A DNA stretch of 64,000 bases from Manis javanica (GCF_040802235.1 NC_133172.1:62689613-62753612); one strand, 5' to 3'. Positions 11,251 to 63,211 are shown, counted from the first letter of the stretch. The notes: generated by a model not told the origin, from the letters alone. Translations and numbers: made by a program.

Positions 11251-13299
11251 GCCACCCCTCTGACCACCACCTACATCCTGGAAGGGCTCATTCAGATTAT
11301 CACAAAGTGTTATGCTGCCTGCATATGTGCCTGGGACAGAACCCAGGGCCAGCCGTGCCCTTGGAGAGCTGGCGGCAGAGCTGGGCTCTCACCAGTCACT
11401 CCTGCACATGGTGAGGGTGGCCAGCTGCAGCCGCGTGAGACTGAGCAACCTGACAAAAATACTGACGAAAGCTTTAAAACCCCTGGGCGGCTGTAGGGAG
11501 TGAGCGGGACTGAGGCACTGCAGGTGAGGCGAAGGTCGGGTCTGAACACCACAGCAGGGGCGCAGGGTGCTCTCAGCCCCTATTCCTGCCTCTGGATCTC
11601 CCTGAGATTGGAACCTCTCAGAGGAGGCAAAGGGCCTGTCCCCCCTCCCAACGAGGTTAGGAGCTATAGTCGACCCTCTGCAGGGTCTGGGCCGTGGGCA
11701 GAGTGGGGACACCTTTGTGCCACTCGATAGAGCTGGCCACCGAGACAAGGACCCAGTGCTCCACAAAGACCAGCCACCGCACAGTGCTGCCCGGGTCACT
11801 CACACGTTTCCGTGTCCGTATCTCTGAGAATGTCACTACAAAAGCACGTTAGTGCTAACCCAGAAAACTAAAAAGCTGTGATTCTGTTTTGAGGTTGGCT
11901 TGTTATCTCAAGATGAGCTCGCCCGACGGATCCGTAGAAGGCATAGAAAAGGAGTCATACAAATCTAAGTCCCAGGCATTAAGTATAAATGAGATTTTTA
12001 AGTAAAATCTAAAGAACTATAATTTTAAAACTCGTGAGTCCCTCATCAGAGGCACTTTGGGGTCTCTGGTGGTTAAGCATCCCTCCCGGCCCCAGCCAAG
12101 AAGCGGTTTGGGTCAAGATGCTGTACGCACCCACTGCCCTGTGTTGTGCATGGTGGCACCTGGAGGCAGGACTGTTTTCCACCCAGACTGGGGCCCTGCA
12201 TATGTGACCAGTCCCCACTGGGGAAGTCAGCTGCCCTAAACCCTTACCCTCTCCTTGTGGGACCTCCAGCTTCCTCGACGCCCAGCTCTCCCCACCTCTC
12301 CAGCCTTGACGTGCTGGCTCTCTCCAGAGGCGAGCGTGCTGTGTGAGGTCAGCATCTTGGCCTCCCCTTCTGCCTCACTGCATCCGACAGTCTGCGGGGG
12401 GGGAACGCAGTGCTGCTGTCACCATCCAGCTGTCACCAGGGCGCTGTGAGGGACAGAGTGCCAGCCCAGCAGCCCATCGGGAGTCTGTCCGTTCCCACGT
12501 GCCTGTCACTTGATGCCGAGGACCCACCCGCATCCCAGGGCTTCCCCGAGATCGCTGAGGCGTCCTCTAGAAGGGGACTCCTCCCAAGTCCTCCCCACCC
12601 ATGGTGCCCCGGGGCCCACCTCCCAACAGAACTATGGAACTTGGCAACAAGGGAGAAGCTCCATGGTGACGAGAGCCATCCATGCAGTGCAGGCAGCTCT
12701 GCTCCAGGTCCCCCCAGGCTCCCCAGCCCTGGCCCACGGGAGTGCTCGGCCGCGGTTCTCTGACGACAGCAGGGCTGGCCTGCTCGCCTGCCGCCTGGGC
12801 TCCCAGCCGGGGATGGCAGCAGCCCTGAGCCCGTGTCTGAGCGGCCACAGCAGCTCCGTGAGGTGGGCCCCCCAAGACACAAGGCAGGGGCAGAATCACA
12901 TCTAAGGTCCAGCTCTTCTCCCTTGTTCCCCGACCCCAGGCCCAGGTGCCCACAGCTGCTCACCCGGTCTGGCCACTTCCCAGGCCCTGCTGACGCTGCA
13001 ACGGTCCCCACAGCCACCTCAGGGAAGCGCTCCGACTCTGCCTTCTGAGCATGCTCAGAAATCTCCAGGGGCTCAGGAGTGGGGTCGGGGGTGGGGTCAG
13101 AACGAGCCCCAGCCTCACCAGGCCGGCAGGACACGGGGGCACCAGGTCCGTGGCTGTGTGTCCACAAGCACAGACGTGTGCGCACACAGACCCACACAAA
13201 CGCATACGATACAGGAACATCTGTGGTGGCCGAATTTCACAGGAAGTAGTAGAAGAAAAACGTCTGAGGGAGACAATAATGAAAAAGGCTGAGCAACTC

Positions 13300-13550
13300 T
13301 GCTGAATGAAAGACTGGAAAAGCTATATACTTAACATACTGTGTGACTGTTTACTTGACATCCTGGAACCGAAAACCACAGGGACAGAGAAGAGCGGTCA
13401 CAGGCGGGGGCAGCACCCAGGATTTTTAAGGAGATGGGACATTCTGCATCCTGATTGTGGGGCTTCCTCACAGCTGCATGTGTTGATCGACTCAAGGAAA
13501 TGTGCACACACTAAACATTTACTGTAGATAAGTTACACCTCAAAAACCTA
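13300..13550 (+). repeat. L1 LINE 3'UTR fragment
   Basis: GAATGAAAGACTGGAAAAGC to the tail TAGATAAGTTACACCTCAAA follows the pattern of old L1 3' ends, with a central G-rich part and a terminal 'acctca' block. Diverged. Confidence 0.55.
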
Positions 13551-16500
13551 ACCAAGAAAACAAAGGGCAGCTCGGCCCTCTTTAATTAAGATGCAAAGGA
13601 CACGTTTGTTTAAAATCATACTCCTTGTGGTGTTTTCTCTGGAATCCTCTTCCCAAGCGATGTTGGAAAAGGAGGTATTCGTTACGCAGCAATGACGACA
13701 GCTACAGCTGAGCTGCTCTGCTGCAGCACCAGGATCCTTGGGGGGACGCTTCGGGCGCTCAGTGCTTCATCCTCTGGGGGCTCCCCTCCCTGGAGATCAC
13801 AGTTCAGTAGGGCTGGGCAGGCAGCCCCTCCAACTACGCTCCCTGGCGGTCAGCCTCACAGCCACCCCGCTCCCTAGCATCTGCTACTCACACAACAGCC
13901 ATTGCCGCCTGACCACGGGGATCAGGCAAAACATGCCAGGGAAGGTGGTGGTACCACGGAGGAGCCACGACTGGAGCACGGCAGAGACCCCTCCGGGGTA
14001 GAGAGGGAGACAGGTGAGGACATCACCTCACTCACCCACATGTCCTATGCGCCTGCTTGCAGCATGGCCCTGGACACCCCACACCCTGATGCAGGGCCCC
14101 GAGGGCTCAGGGGAGGTCGGCCAAGCCCTTTGGGGTGCTCTGTGCTGTGACCTGTGAGACTGTCTGCTGCTTGTCCACTACTGTGTCCCCAGTGCCAGCC
14201 GTGTCTGGAGGCATTCTTGGTTGTCACAGTGGGGAAGGCCAGATGCCACTCAGCACCCCACAGTGCACGGGATCACCTGGCCCCAGATGGTGAGCGGCAC
14301 CCGTGGAGAAGTCCACTCCATGCTGGCAGCCAGGACTCTCGGGGACTGAGGCACCCCCCAGTCCATGCAGATGGAGGCAGCAGCTGGGCTGGCTCCCCAC
14401 GGCCTGGCCTGGGCCGGGCGTACGTGCCCTCGGGGGAGAGAGACTGTCTGGGCTGGATGTCAGATCTGCTTGTCAGGCCTCCCTCTGGGCCCTGCACACA
14501 CATCCGGTGTGGTCTGTGCCTCCTTCCCATCCGCTCACCCCAGGGCCGGGCAGAGCAGAGCGCAGACACCCACGGGCCGGAGGTTTCTGACAACCATCCC
14601 AGGATGGTGGCAGCCTGTAGATTTTTAACTCAAAATAGGAGCAGAGGTCTGAAAACCACCCAGTGGCATTTGTTTGCACCTTGCTGGCTGGGGTCACACA
14701 CATGCAGTGACCCTAAACCGCACTAGAGGTCAGGCTGCAGTGACCCCTCCCGGCGGGCCAGGCCCCACAACTTCCATGAGCACAAAGGAAGCTCAGGCCT
14801 GTGTCCCTCAGCCCAACACCTCGGGGATGGTAGGGCTGGGAGACCAACCCCACGGAGGGCACCCAGCCATGACCCCTCAGCTCTGCCTATGTGGCTGGAT
14901 GTGAATGTGAAGTGATTTCACTTTCTATGTTATTTGGTTTTTTACAAAAACACTACTTTTGTAAACGGGATGTGGGGGGAGATAGGTTGTTAATCAGAGG
15001 ACCCACTGGCCAAGGGAGGGGTGTTGCCTGGGCCGAGCAGTGAACTCCAAGCAGCTGGAAAAGAGGAAGTCTGGCACACAGACCCCACCTCTGAGCCAGC
15101 TCTGCGGAAGCCCAGATGGAAGCCTGGCCTGTACGTCGCTAGAGTTACACTGTGTGCACGCCCCACCCTGTGTGTTGGCCGGCAGGACTTGCCAGGGATG
15201 CAGGCGCTGGGGTGAGAGGTGCAGGAGGGAGGGGCACCCCCAGGTGTGCACGTGCACCTGAGCTGCTCTGCTCCAAACCACGACACACTCCTCCAACAGC
15301 TGGGAGCCAAGAGGCAAGGGCAGGTGGTGCCAACGACGGGAAAATGCCCAAAGCCCCTCTAGATGCACCTGTCACTTCCCCACACCATGCTCCACGTGGT
15401 ACAGCCGGTCCCTGAACTGGATCATCCAGCTTCCTTGGTGGGTCCTGCTCCACCAAAACCCCAGGTGCCCGCAGGCATCAGGCCGTGCCTTCAGCTTTCC
15501 CGGCTCCTCAACCACAGTGAGTTAGCCGGCTGGACGTTGCTTCCCCTGCACAGGGTCGCCTGCTGGTGCTGGGCTCTTGTGGTCCCTGTACAGCCCCTGC
15601 TGAGCCAGAAGCCAAGAGCTGGCTGAGGACACCCTCAGAGTGGAAAACATGTGCCCTGCACGCCCGGCTGTGCTGCCGACAAGCCCCTGCCCTTCATCTC
15701 GGGCCCTGCTCGTGTTGCCCAGGCTGCTGCCAGCTGGGTGGACCCCACAGGCCCTGGGTTCCCCCACCCACGACACCAGAGACAAGGGCCAATGAGAGCG
15801 CAGCCAACAGCCTGGAGTTATTTTAGTCACTATTGATGGAAACCGTGTATAGGCCCAAAAACTAGAGGTGGGGCCCATCATTTAGGTGAGATTGGTTGTT
15901 AATCAGAAATGCTCATCTTCACCCCCAATGTGGTTTACAGGACTAAAGGGAGGCCTCGCCCAGAGACGGGGGTACACAGAGCGAGCCCCAGCACAGGGAA
16001 AGAATACATATTTTCTCGATTTTACTTAAACAGCAGTGAAGTCTGAAGAGCAGAGCCCGCATGCCCAGCTGCCCTTGACTCCGCTTTCCCTGGAGGATTC
16101 ATGGCTACAGTTCCCCCTGGACAGTGACGGCCACACTCAGCACAAGAGGCCAGTGGCACAACCACGGGCGGGCGCGGGAGGCGGGGGGCTCAGTCCCACC
16201 AAGGGTGTGGGGGCTGGGATCTCGCCTCAACCTGCCTGCAGGTCCTGCCCGGCAGGGACCCACCTTCTCTGCTACCCTCCTTCCGCCTCCCAACAGAACC
16301 TCCTGGAAGGTTTGCCACTTACAGGCCATGCCCCAGAGCTCACCAATTCGATGATTTGTGGGAAGCAAAGGAAATTCGAAGTTGCCAGATGTACCGAAGC
16401 CAGGACATGGGAATCTTTAATTTTACAAAAAGGCCAGTCAGGGAAATTGATCAGGAAAACAGGGCATGTCTCACGGGACATCTCAGGTTAGTCTCTCCAC

Positions 16501-17847
16501 GAAGGCACCACAGGCGACACCCTCCCCTGGACCCCTCGCCCCCGCCATGAGGGCTCAGCACAGCCCACCGACAAGGGCGAGCAGCAGAGAGGGCGATGAG
16601 GTCTGCCCTGCACCACAGAAGGTGCGTGCGCGGAGGGCTCTGCAGGCTGCAGCCCGGTTGCTGCCTCGGGGGGTCTGCGTGCATTTGGGGCTCTGTTCTT
16701 CAGGTGACACTAAGATAAGCAGAGAGCTTATAGGGGCCCCCAAATGCCAAGGTCAGCACAGCGCCAGTGGAAGGGTCAGCGCTGGGGGTCTCCATGCCGG
16801 AGGGTCCCTGAGAGGCCCTGGTCTCCAAAGCGCACGCCATGCGTGGGGGCCGACGTCCTAGAAAGCTGCCCTCTCTCGGCAAAGGGGCTTCACAGTCGTT
16901 TCGTGCAACCACTACAAGTGTTTTCACGCTTCCAGGAACAGCGCCTGTGTAAACTACGTGAACGGAGCCCACGCAGGGCCATCTTGGAGTGGTCTGTCCT
17001 GCTTTGGGACAAGTTCTGTGACAAGTAGCTACAGCTCAGGGTTTTGACACCAGATGTGTGCAAGGAACGGCAAAGGAGGGCGTGTGCAAGATGAACACCA
17101 CGTCTGGAACTGACCGCAGCAATGGTCTTGATTCCGAAGCTGGACAGGCCAGGGCAGGCACAGAGGGCTGTGTCCACACAGCCTCCAGGCTGCTGGAAGG
17201 CCTGCAGTGGCGATCTCTGGTGATCCGTATTGCTGACCCATTTCACTGAAGCTGAAACTGAGGTCAGGATGAAATGCTGTCAAAACTCCAAGTCGGTAGA
17301 GAAACAGGAACTCAATGCAGAGTCCCAAGGCGACCCCCGACCTCCCAGAGCTCCCCCTTCTCACACACTGCCCCCCTAACCTGCCTGGGCTGCAGGGACA
17401 CACTCAGCTTCCCACAGCCCTGTGCCCGGCCCCCGATGCCCCCCCAGAGCAGGCAGTGGGGCTGGCACACCCCACACACCACCCCTTATCAGGCCAGAGG
17501 GACAGACCCACTGTTGTATCACCAGCTTCCCTGAAGGAGGGTTTTGTTGTCCCCACCAGGCCAAGAACAAACCCAGTCTCTACAACTGTCATTCATGCCC
17601 CATGACGGGCATCCAGACCAGGTCAGACTGGCTCTCTCTCTCTCGCTCAGTCTGCTTCCCGTCAGCTCCTGACAGACACACAGACACACACTGACGCTCC
17701 ATAGCAAGTGCCGGGCAGCTGGCCGAGCCCCCGACAGGAGGGCAGGTGTCCTGGCCAGAGGCCGTATCACTGAAGGACATGCTGCTCCGTCCCCAGGGCG
17801 CCGGGCCCACAGCCCGGGGAGCCGCCCTGTGCCCACGGCATGGGCCA

Positions 17848-48543
<30,696 letters not shown>

Positions 48544-48860
48544 GCCGGCCCGAGTGACGGCCCGCGCTGCCGCCGCCGCCGCCGTGCGCACGCGCAGCCC
48601 CGCCCCGGGCCCCGCCCCGACACCGCCCGCCCGGGCTCAGCCCCGCCCACCAGGTGGGACCAGCAGAGGCTCCGGCCCTGCGGAGCCCCGGCCCCCTTTT
48701 CCCGCGGAGGGGTCAGCGGGACCCTCTCCCCGCGGCCCGCGGCCCCGCGCGCCCCCGGCCTCAGCCCACTTGAGGCCTGAGGGCCCCGTCCAGCGCCCGG
48801 ACGGAGCACGGTAAAAGAATGTCACCCACAAACGCGCGAAGGCCGCCCCCTCCCGACCCG

Positions 48861-48934
48861 GGACGTGCACGTGAGGACCCAGCCCCCCACCTGCAGAGCG
48901 CGGGCTGACGCTCTCCCCACTGCGCTAGGGGCCC
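48861..48934 (-). other. tRNA-Met-like relic upstream of FBXO31
   Basis: On the minus strand the segment contains TAGCGCAGTGGGGAGAGCGTC, close to the D-arm/A-box of elongator tRNA-Met. A CTGCAGG block at the anticodon-stem position and a GTCCTCAC block at the T-arm position follow at roughly the right spacing. The acceptor strands do not pair and the anticodon is lost. At best it is a decayed tRNA pseudogene or tRNA-derived SINE head, and chance similarity in GC-rich DNA is possible. Confidence 0.3.
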
Positions 48935-48989
48935 CCCGTGGGACGCTTCTGGGCATGACAGTCGCCTGAGGACTCTCCTGGGAGCTCCC

Positions 48990-49160
48990 GGCAGGCCCCA
49001 GAGGACTCCCTAGGACACCCCGGAGGATCCCCCAGATCCCCCCAGGACGCCCCGGAGGATCCCCCAGATCCCCACCCTGACGGTCCCCCCCGAGGACGCC
49101 CCGGAGGATCCCCCAGGTCCCCACCCCGACAGACCCCCCAGGACACCCCGGGGGATCCAT
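48990..49160. repeat. C/G-rich minisatellite
   Basis: Imperfect tandem copies built around CCCCGGAGGATCCCCCAG, separated by variable CCCC-rich spacers, with several copies between about 49018 and 49150. It lies upstream of the FBXO31 CpG island in the intergenic stretch. Confidence 0.75.
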
Positions 49161-49899
49161 CCCCCTCTGCTACTCACCCACGTAGGCCACCCTCACTAGT
49201 GTCCCCAAAATCCCCCAGGATGGACCCCAGGACCTCTGGGCACAGAAGGCTGATTGGGTGGCCAGTGGAGCGAAATAAGTCGTATAGAACCCCGAATGGT
49301 GCCCATCAGCCGTCTTTTATCTAAGAATGCATATCTCTCATTTCTACCCTTACTGCAGTGAGGAGGAGAGGGAGACCAGCTGGCTGCCCAGCCAGACCAC
49401 CAGCCCTGTGCCACCCTGGGGATCTGGCTGGTGTTTCCGGCTACCGTTTGCAGTGCTCCAGGGCACACGTGCTCTAGAGGGCCTCGCACACCTGGCAGGA
49501 GTAAGTAACACCACCTCCTGACCTTCAACAGGTCATGATAACCAGAAACTGCTGCTTTGGGTTGTTTCCAGAAAGGAGGCCCAGGGGCGGGGAGGTGGCT
49601 ACAGGAACGGTTCACTAGAAGGCTGCCTGACTCCCGCTGTGGTCAGCACTCACCTCACACCCTCGAGTGCTGGAGGAGTTAGTTGCCCGGGGCCTAAACG
49701 GAAACTAAGAACCCACACACATACCCTAGGGGGGGTCTGACTGATCAAAGAGAAAATGAGTGGCCTGCCAGTTCCCTGATCCCAGCCTCCATAAATTCAT
49801 GACTATTCACCACCACCTCCATATGGAGGTCTGGAGGCAGCAAATAGGGCTGCCTACCCTGGTAGATGGAATCCGATAAACAGGGAAGTGCGTCTTCTG

Positions 49900-50495
49900 A
49901 CAAACTTAACAATACAACACGTCTTAGTTCAAATCTTGACCATCGCGAGTCCACGCTGTTGGAAAACAACATCCAAGTGACCTCCCACTCCCACCCGATC
50001 CTCCACACTGTTCCCAAAACTCTCTTCCTTGTATAGCAACGCATGAACAAAGCAGACTCACTGTGTCACTCATCTATTTAAATGTATTTAACGGCCCCAT
50101 TGACTTCTTCTGTCATGTACCCCACAATCTGGTCCTAACCTCCCAGCCAGGCTTAGTCTCAGGTCCCCACACCCATCTCTCAAGGGAGTCGCCTGACGCT
50201 CCGGAACTCCCACGCCTCACATCTCTCATCTTTGCTCAACTGTCTCCTCTGCCAGGAAATCCATCTCCCCAGTCTGTGCCATCAAACACCCCATCCCCAT
50301 CCTCCTTATCCTCAAAGGGCTTCCCCTTCTAGGAAGGATGACCCCTTATTACAGCCCCACCATTTTGTTCTGTTACAAATACTGGCTTCTTTCTGTACAA
50401 GCCTTACTAGATACCTACCCTGCCACATGACAAATCTGCAAACATACATCATCTATCAATGAATGTCCACTGAATAAATGTTTGTTGAACTAAAA
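49900..50495 (+). repeat. L2 LINE fragment
   Basis: Recognised by the order of family landmarks: a CCACACTGTTCCCAAAACTCT region, a GGCCCCATTGACTTCTTCTG-type stretch, a CCACAATCTGG block, and the 3' tail CTGAATAAATGTTTGTTGAA near 50470-50490. It is strongly diverged. The left limit is uncertain. Confidence 0.6.
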
Positions 50496-53400
50496 AAAGA
50501 ATAAACAAAGTGGCTAAAAGGCTAAAAATTGAAGAGCAGTTATGCAACAGATGGAGAGAGGACGATGGATTATCACATCATGACCTAAGCTAGTAACTCG
50601 GCAGGCACATGTGAATCAAGCAATGTAATGAATATCGACATAATGCCTGACTAGTCTGTGCTGTTCTGCGTGGCTCCAGAGATTTTAAAGCATAATCCTT
50701 GCCACTGTTCTATTTCAGTTTTTTTTTTTTTTACTTGATCTACCCCCCTACTAGGTCCTATTAATAAGATACAACTCTCTCCTTCAGGAGTTTAGAGTTT
50801 TTTTAAGGTGCAAAATAATCTGGTTAAATCTCTAACTTTAGAAGAATGGTTAAACTACTCTACATTTAGATAATTTGAATTATGCAACTGTGCATTAAGA
50901 AGACACATCTGTGTGTCCTCGAGAGCAGGAATACCAGAAGGCGTTGTCCCCCCCCACCAGACACTGTCCCACCCCACGGTGTTGAGGGACTGAATTAGTG
51001 CTGACAGGAACAGAAAGACAGGGATGGCTATGGAGTGACCCATCTGCAGGGGAGGGGGGACCCAGGGGGAAAGACAGTGTGCAGCTGGCAACCATCATTC
51101 ACTGAACCCTGAGAGCTTTATTTGCCCTTGAACAACACCTCTACCATCCCTTCTACAGAACTGTCTCTTTTACAAAGAACACTAAGGAGGAAGCATTCAT
51201 ACTAAAAGAAGGAAAAATGGATGGTTTGTTCTAACATTCTGATGAGGTCACAGTAATGAGCTCTTTGTTGGTGAAAAGGAACCGCATCTAAGGAAATCAG
51301 TACAGTACAGGATGGCGCATTTTTCAGTAGGTCACCTGAAAGGTCACGGGAAGCTGTGTTTCTTGGACTTAAGGAAACTGTATTTACTACCCATACCGGT
51401 TCTCAGAATCTGGATGCCAAAAATGGCATCTTACGCCCTGCTCAGAGGAAACAGTTAAGGTGAACGGAAGGAAGGGAGACATTCAAAAGCTGAACAAGAG
51501 GCTCACAGTTCAAAAGAAGAGGCCCAGCCGCGTTTCAGCTGTCGCAGCCCTCGACGGTCCCATATAAGGGCAGAGGCAGGGCGAGCAGCAATCCTTCAGA
51601 ATTTGTTTAATTAAACAAGCGAACAGAAAAAAAAACCAGTGGAAGTCAGCCAGTCCATCAGGTATTCTCTGAAATGATGGGAGCACCCGGGTGATTCACG
51701 ACGGCTTTGCTGCCCGAGCGAGTTTGCGATTTCTGAGTTGCCCACCCGGGAGAGCCTCCCTGGGGGAGGATGCCTCGGCTCCCACAGCACCTCGGAGCAC
51801 CCAGGGAGACTCCTAAGACGGCGACCTACGGAGCGTCAACTCCAAAATCCTCCCGACCGAGTCCTTTCTGAAAATAGCTCGGGGCTCCTGTTGAGCAATA
51901 CTTGTTTGTTTACTTGTTCTAAACAGCAAGGCGATGACACGGGACTGATGGGCTCCCAGCCAATGGCTGCTCAGACAGCCTGGAGGGTGGCCGGTGTCTC
52001 CCAACCAGAAAGGGGAGAGGCGGGACTGGCCGGGCAGGCCGCAGGGGCTGGGCAAGTTCTCCGCGTGACTTGCCTTCCATGTTGAGTGTGGCAAAAAACA
52101 CTCCGCGGCGTTCTGTGCTGCAGGTTAACGCCTCACGCCTGCTTGGACGGGGGCTTAGAAAGAGCGACAGCATCATTTCCAGCCATGTTACATCATAGTG
52201 CTGGGACGCGGTGTTCTATTTTCAGCGGTTACACTATTTCCCCGGCAATTACGTCATGTCATGAAAAAAACGAGCAGGGTGGGAGTTATCTAACTGACAC
52301 TGCTTGGCTTTCTAGAATGTTTGTTCGATAGTTTAAAAGCACCATGAGATTCCTCGGGAAAACATTGAATAAATTTAAAGATGTGTTCTTGCTTTTCTAC
52401 TTCATATGGACTATTTCAAGAACAGATGTTTGTTATTCACTTAAAAATAAATCATACAATGCTTACATTAACTGGCTTAAAATAATGCAATAACTGAAAT
52501 ACTGATTGACCACTGAATATTGTGGGGGCATATGGAATTTTTCATACACCCAAACACACGCTTGTTTTCAAAAGTTACATGAACTTGATTGATTTTTATT
52601 TGCATATGAATATAAATTAATAAATTTTACATGTAATTTATATAGTATTTGTATGAATATGCTTCCATGGAGATTATGCTTATAAAACACCTTTATACAC
52701 CAACCCACTTGGACGGTCTTCTGAGAAACGTATGGGTGTGTGGTTTTAGGTTCAAGTAGGAATTCCAGACTGGGGTAGAATTGTAACAGCCACTATAAAT
52801 ATGGACTTCAGCACTTGAAAATCACAGAGCGATCCTGTCCCATGGTTACATAGCCACTGAGGCTGCCCCCTAAGGTGGTGAACCTAAAACCTGGGGTAAC
52901 ACGGTGAAGCTCTCTGGATGTCTAAGGGACTGGAAAATATGAAACGCTCTGGCCCCTTCCTCCCATCTCCATATGCCAGATATAGATTTTTTTTCCCTTT
53001 TCCTGCATTTGTTAACAGTTGTCCAGCAAGAGAAGGAAAAGTCCATTTCTTACAAAGTGGCAATTAAGCCCAGAAAGCCTCACCAGTCAGTACGTAACAC
53101 TAAAAAAACGCAGAGAAGAAAGCAACACACAGTCCATGCTCTCCTTTAAGACCTCAAACCCCATCATTTCTGTATCTGGCAGGAAGCAGGTACATAATAA
53201 GCAGACTGCATTTTTTTTTTCTGTCTTCATAGAATTAATACAAAACAACCAAGATAGAACTCTCAGAGCTTAAAACCTTCCACTGTAACTCTGGAAACCA
53301 GATGGGACGTTTAAGTGCCCTTCTTTATTCACTATTTACTATCAAAGATCTTCAAGGTACACAACTGTGATAGAGGGGGAAAAAACCTGGAACAGAGTGA

Positions 53401-53849
53401 CACATGCACAAATGCGGTGTTTTCTTTTGTAAACGGTGGCAAAATAAAGAGCTACAATTAACAACATTGTTCTGGTGGTGGTGAACAATTATACAAGGAT
53501 CTGCAACAATACTGGCTTCTCGATAAGGAAAGAAATCCCAGCTATATTAAAACCACTTTAAGAAATAGATTTCTGTATGTTTTGCATATTTGTAATATTA
53601 GCGCAATCCAAGTACTTTACCAAACGAGCATATAGGAACGACTTTTGCAAACTCGAAGGCCTGGAGACATGGTAATCAGTCAAAGTATTAGCTAATAAAG
53701 AGCAAAAAAAGCCGAAGATTCCAGGGCTTGTTTATAGATACACGCTCCTCAGACCATAGGGCCCTGACTGCAGGGTAGGGACCCGGTGCAGCGGGGGCTG
53801 TACCCTGCAGCCCCTATTTGCTGTTCATGAAAACGAGTTCAGGAGGGTG

Positions 53850-53922
53850 ATTGTTCTTTTACGAATGGGCCTGAGACTCAGAGAAATGGCACCTTACTCA
53901 AGGTCGCACAGCCGGTTAGTGT
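53850..53922 (-). repeat. MIR SINE fragment
   Basis: Contains the reverse complement of the MIR core: GGGCCTGAGACTCAGAGAAA, then CTTACTCAAGGTCGCACAGC, as in the usual gaggctcagag...caaggtcacacagc segment. It abuts the MAP1LC3B CpG island. Confidence 0.7.
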
Positions 53923-54278
53923 GAGCGTTGCGGCTCGGCCCTGGGGAGACCGGGACGCTCCTTCAGGGCCACCCGGCGTCCCCGACGGCCGCAGCGTCGG
54001 GTCCAAGCGCTGGCCCGACAGGGAGGCGGACGTCCCCCGGGCCAGAGCGGAGCACACCTCTGCCGGGCAGCTGCGGGCCGGGACCGCGTAGGAGGGAGGC
54101 TCCAGAGCGGACGGGGCCCCGCGCGCGGCGCGCAGAGCACGGTCCCCGGGAGACAGCCTGCAGCCCCAAGGCCGCCGCGTTCCGGGCCCGCTTTATTTCC
54201 AGAAAGCGACACGCACGCACGTCGTCCCGAGCACACGCACCACTTACCCGCGGCCACGCACCGCGCGCCCGAGCCCCC

Positions 54279-54290
54279 ACGCATGCGCGC
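54279..54290 (+). promoter_or_regulatory. NRF1-like site
   Basis: ACGCATGCGCGC matches the NRF1 palindromic consensus (YGCGCAYGCGCR) closely on the reverse strand. It lies about 200 bp upstream of the LC3B start codon in the CpG island. The call rests on the motif alone. Confidence 0.4.
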
Positions 54291-54370
54291 AAGCGCCTAG
54301 CCTGCTTCCGCCACGCCCGCCATGGCGGCGCCGACGGCCGCCCTCAGCCCCGCCCCCGGGCGCCGCGCGG

Positions 54371-54380
54371 GTCACCTGAC
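54371..54380 (+). promoter_or_regulatory. CLEAR-like element (TFEB/MiT family)
   Basis: GTCACCTGAC differs by one base from the CLEAR palindrome GTCACGTGAC. It sits 113 bp upstream of the LC3B ATG, close to the inferred start site. TFEB is known to activate MAP1LC3B in starvation and lysosomal stress. The mismatch is in the central CG, which weakens the E-box, so this is suggestive only. Confidence 0.35.
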
Positions 54381-54492
54381 GGGGCTGCGGACCGAGGAGA
54401 CACAAGGGAAGTCGCTGTCGCCGGAGCCGGAGTCGCCGCCGCCCGGAGCAGCCAGGACCCTCTGCCTCGCCGCCCGACCAGCCCCGCGCGCC

Positions 54493-62932
<8,440 letters not shown>

Positions 62933-63211
62933 GACTAGAAAAATGCATCTGCTCTAGAATTTTTAAAACCCTTCCCAGGGTAGAAAAGGGATGCCACCAA
63001 CTGAGACTGATCCGTTCGTCTAGTCTGAGATCACCAAACAGTAGTGTTGCCCATCTAGGAGTTTTAGGAAGTTGTTTTTGTACATCACGCAGCAAAACTG
63101 AGCTCAAGATGAGGACATTAGCTTTGGAAAACTACATCATTTAACCTAGGCTGTTTTGTTTTCAAATTTCGTTTAAAAATAAAGTACTTTGCATTCTAAG
63201 TTGCCAATAAA
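62933..63211 (+). other. MAP1LC3B: MAP1LC3B 3'UTR with two AATAAA signals
   Basis: AATAAA hexamers occur at 63178-63183 and 63206-63211, about 250-280 nt after the stop, so a short 3'UTR ending near 63230 is likely. I saw no further canonical AATAAA up to the end of the window. A longer form ending outside the window is possible. Confidence 0.65.

Larger units (their letters stand above)
8501..17847. other. Intergenic stretch including the FBXO31 3'UTR
   Basis: No coding exon is recognised. The right part, immediately below 17848, must contain the FBXO31 3'UTR. Its end is unresolved; an ATTAAA on the minus strand at 16416-16421 is one candidate. Repeats are listed separately. The rest is GC-rich unassigned sequence. 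Confidence 0.5.
49161..53924. other. Intergenic stretch between FBXO31 and MAP1LC3B
   Basis: No coding exon is recognised. It holds an L2 fragment (about 49900-50495), a poly-T run near 50720, a poly-T run near 53210, an AT-rich part (52380-52720) and a MIR fragment at its right edge. The remainder is unassigned. Confidence 0.5.

Noticed and set aside
12433-13197. 254-codon minus-strand frame in the intergenic stretch
   Set aside because: GC-rich chance frame with no domain, splice or promoter context.
14979-15910. Shared GGTTGTTAATCAGA at about 14988 and 15894
   Set aside because: Only about 15-20 bp match, with no similarity in the flanks. It is too short to call a duplication.
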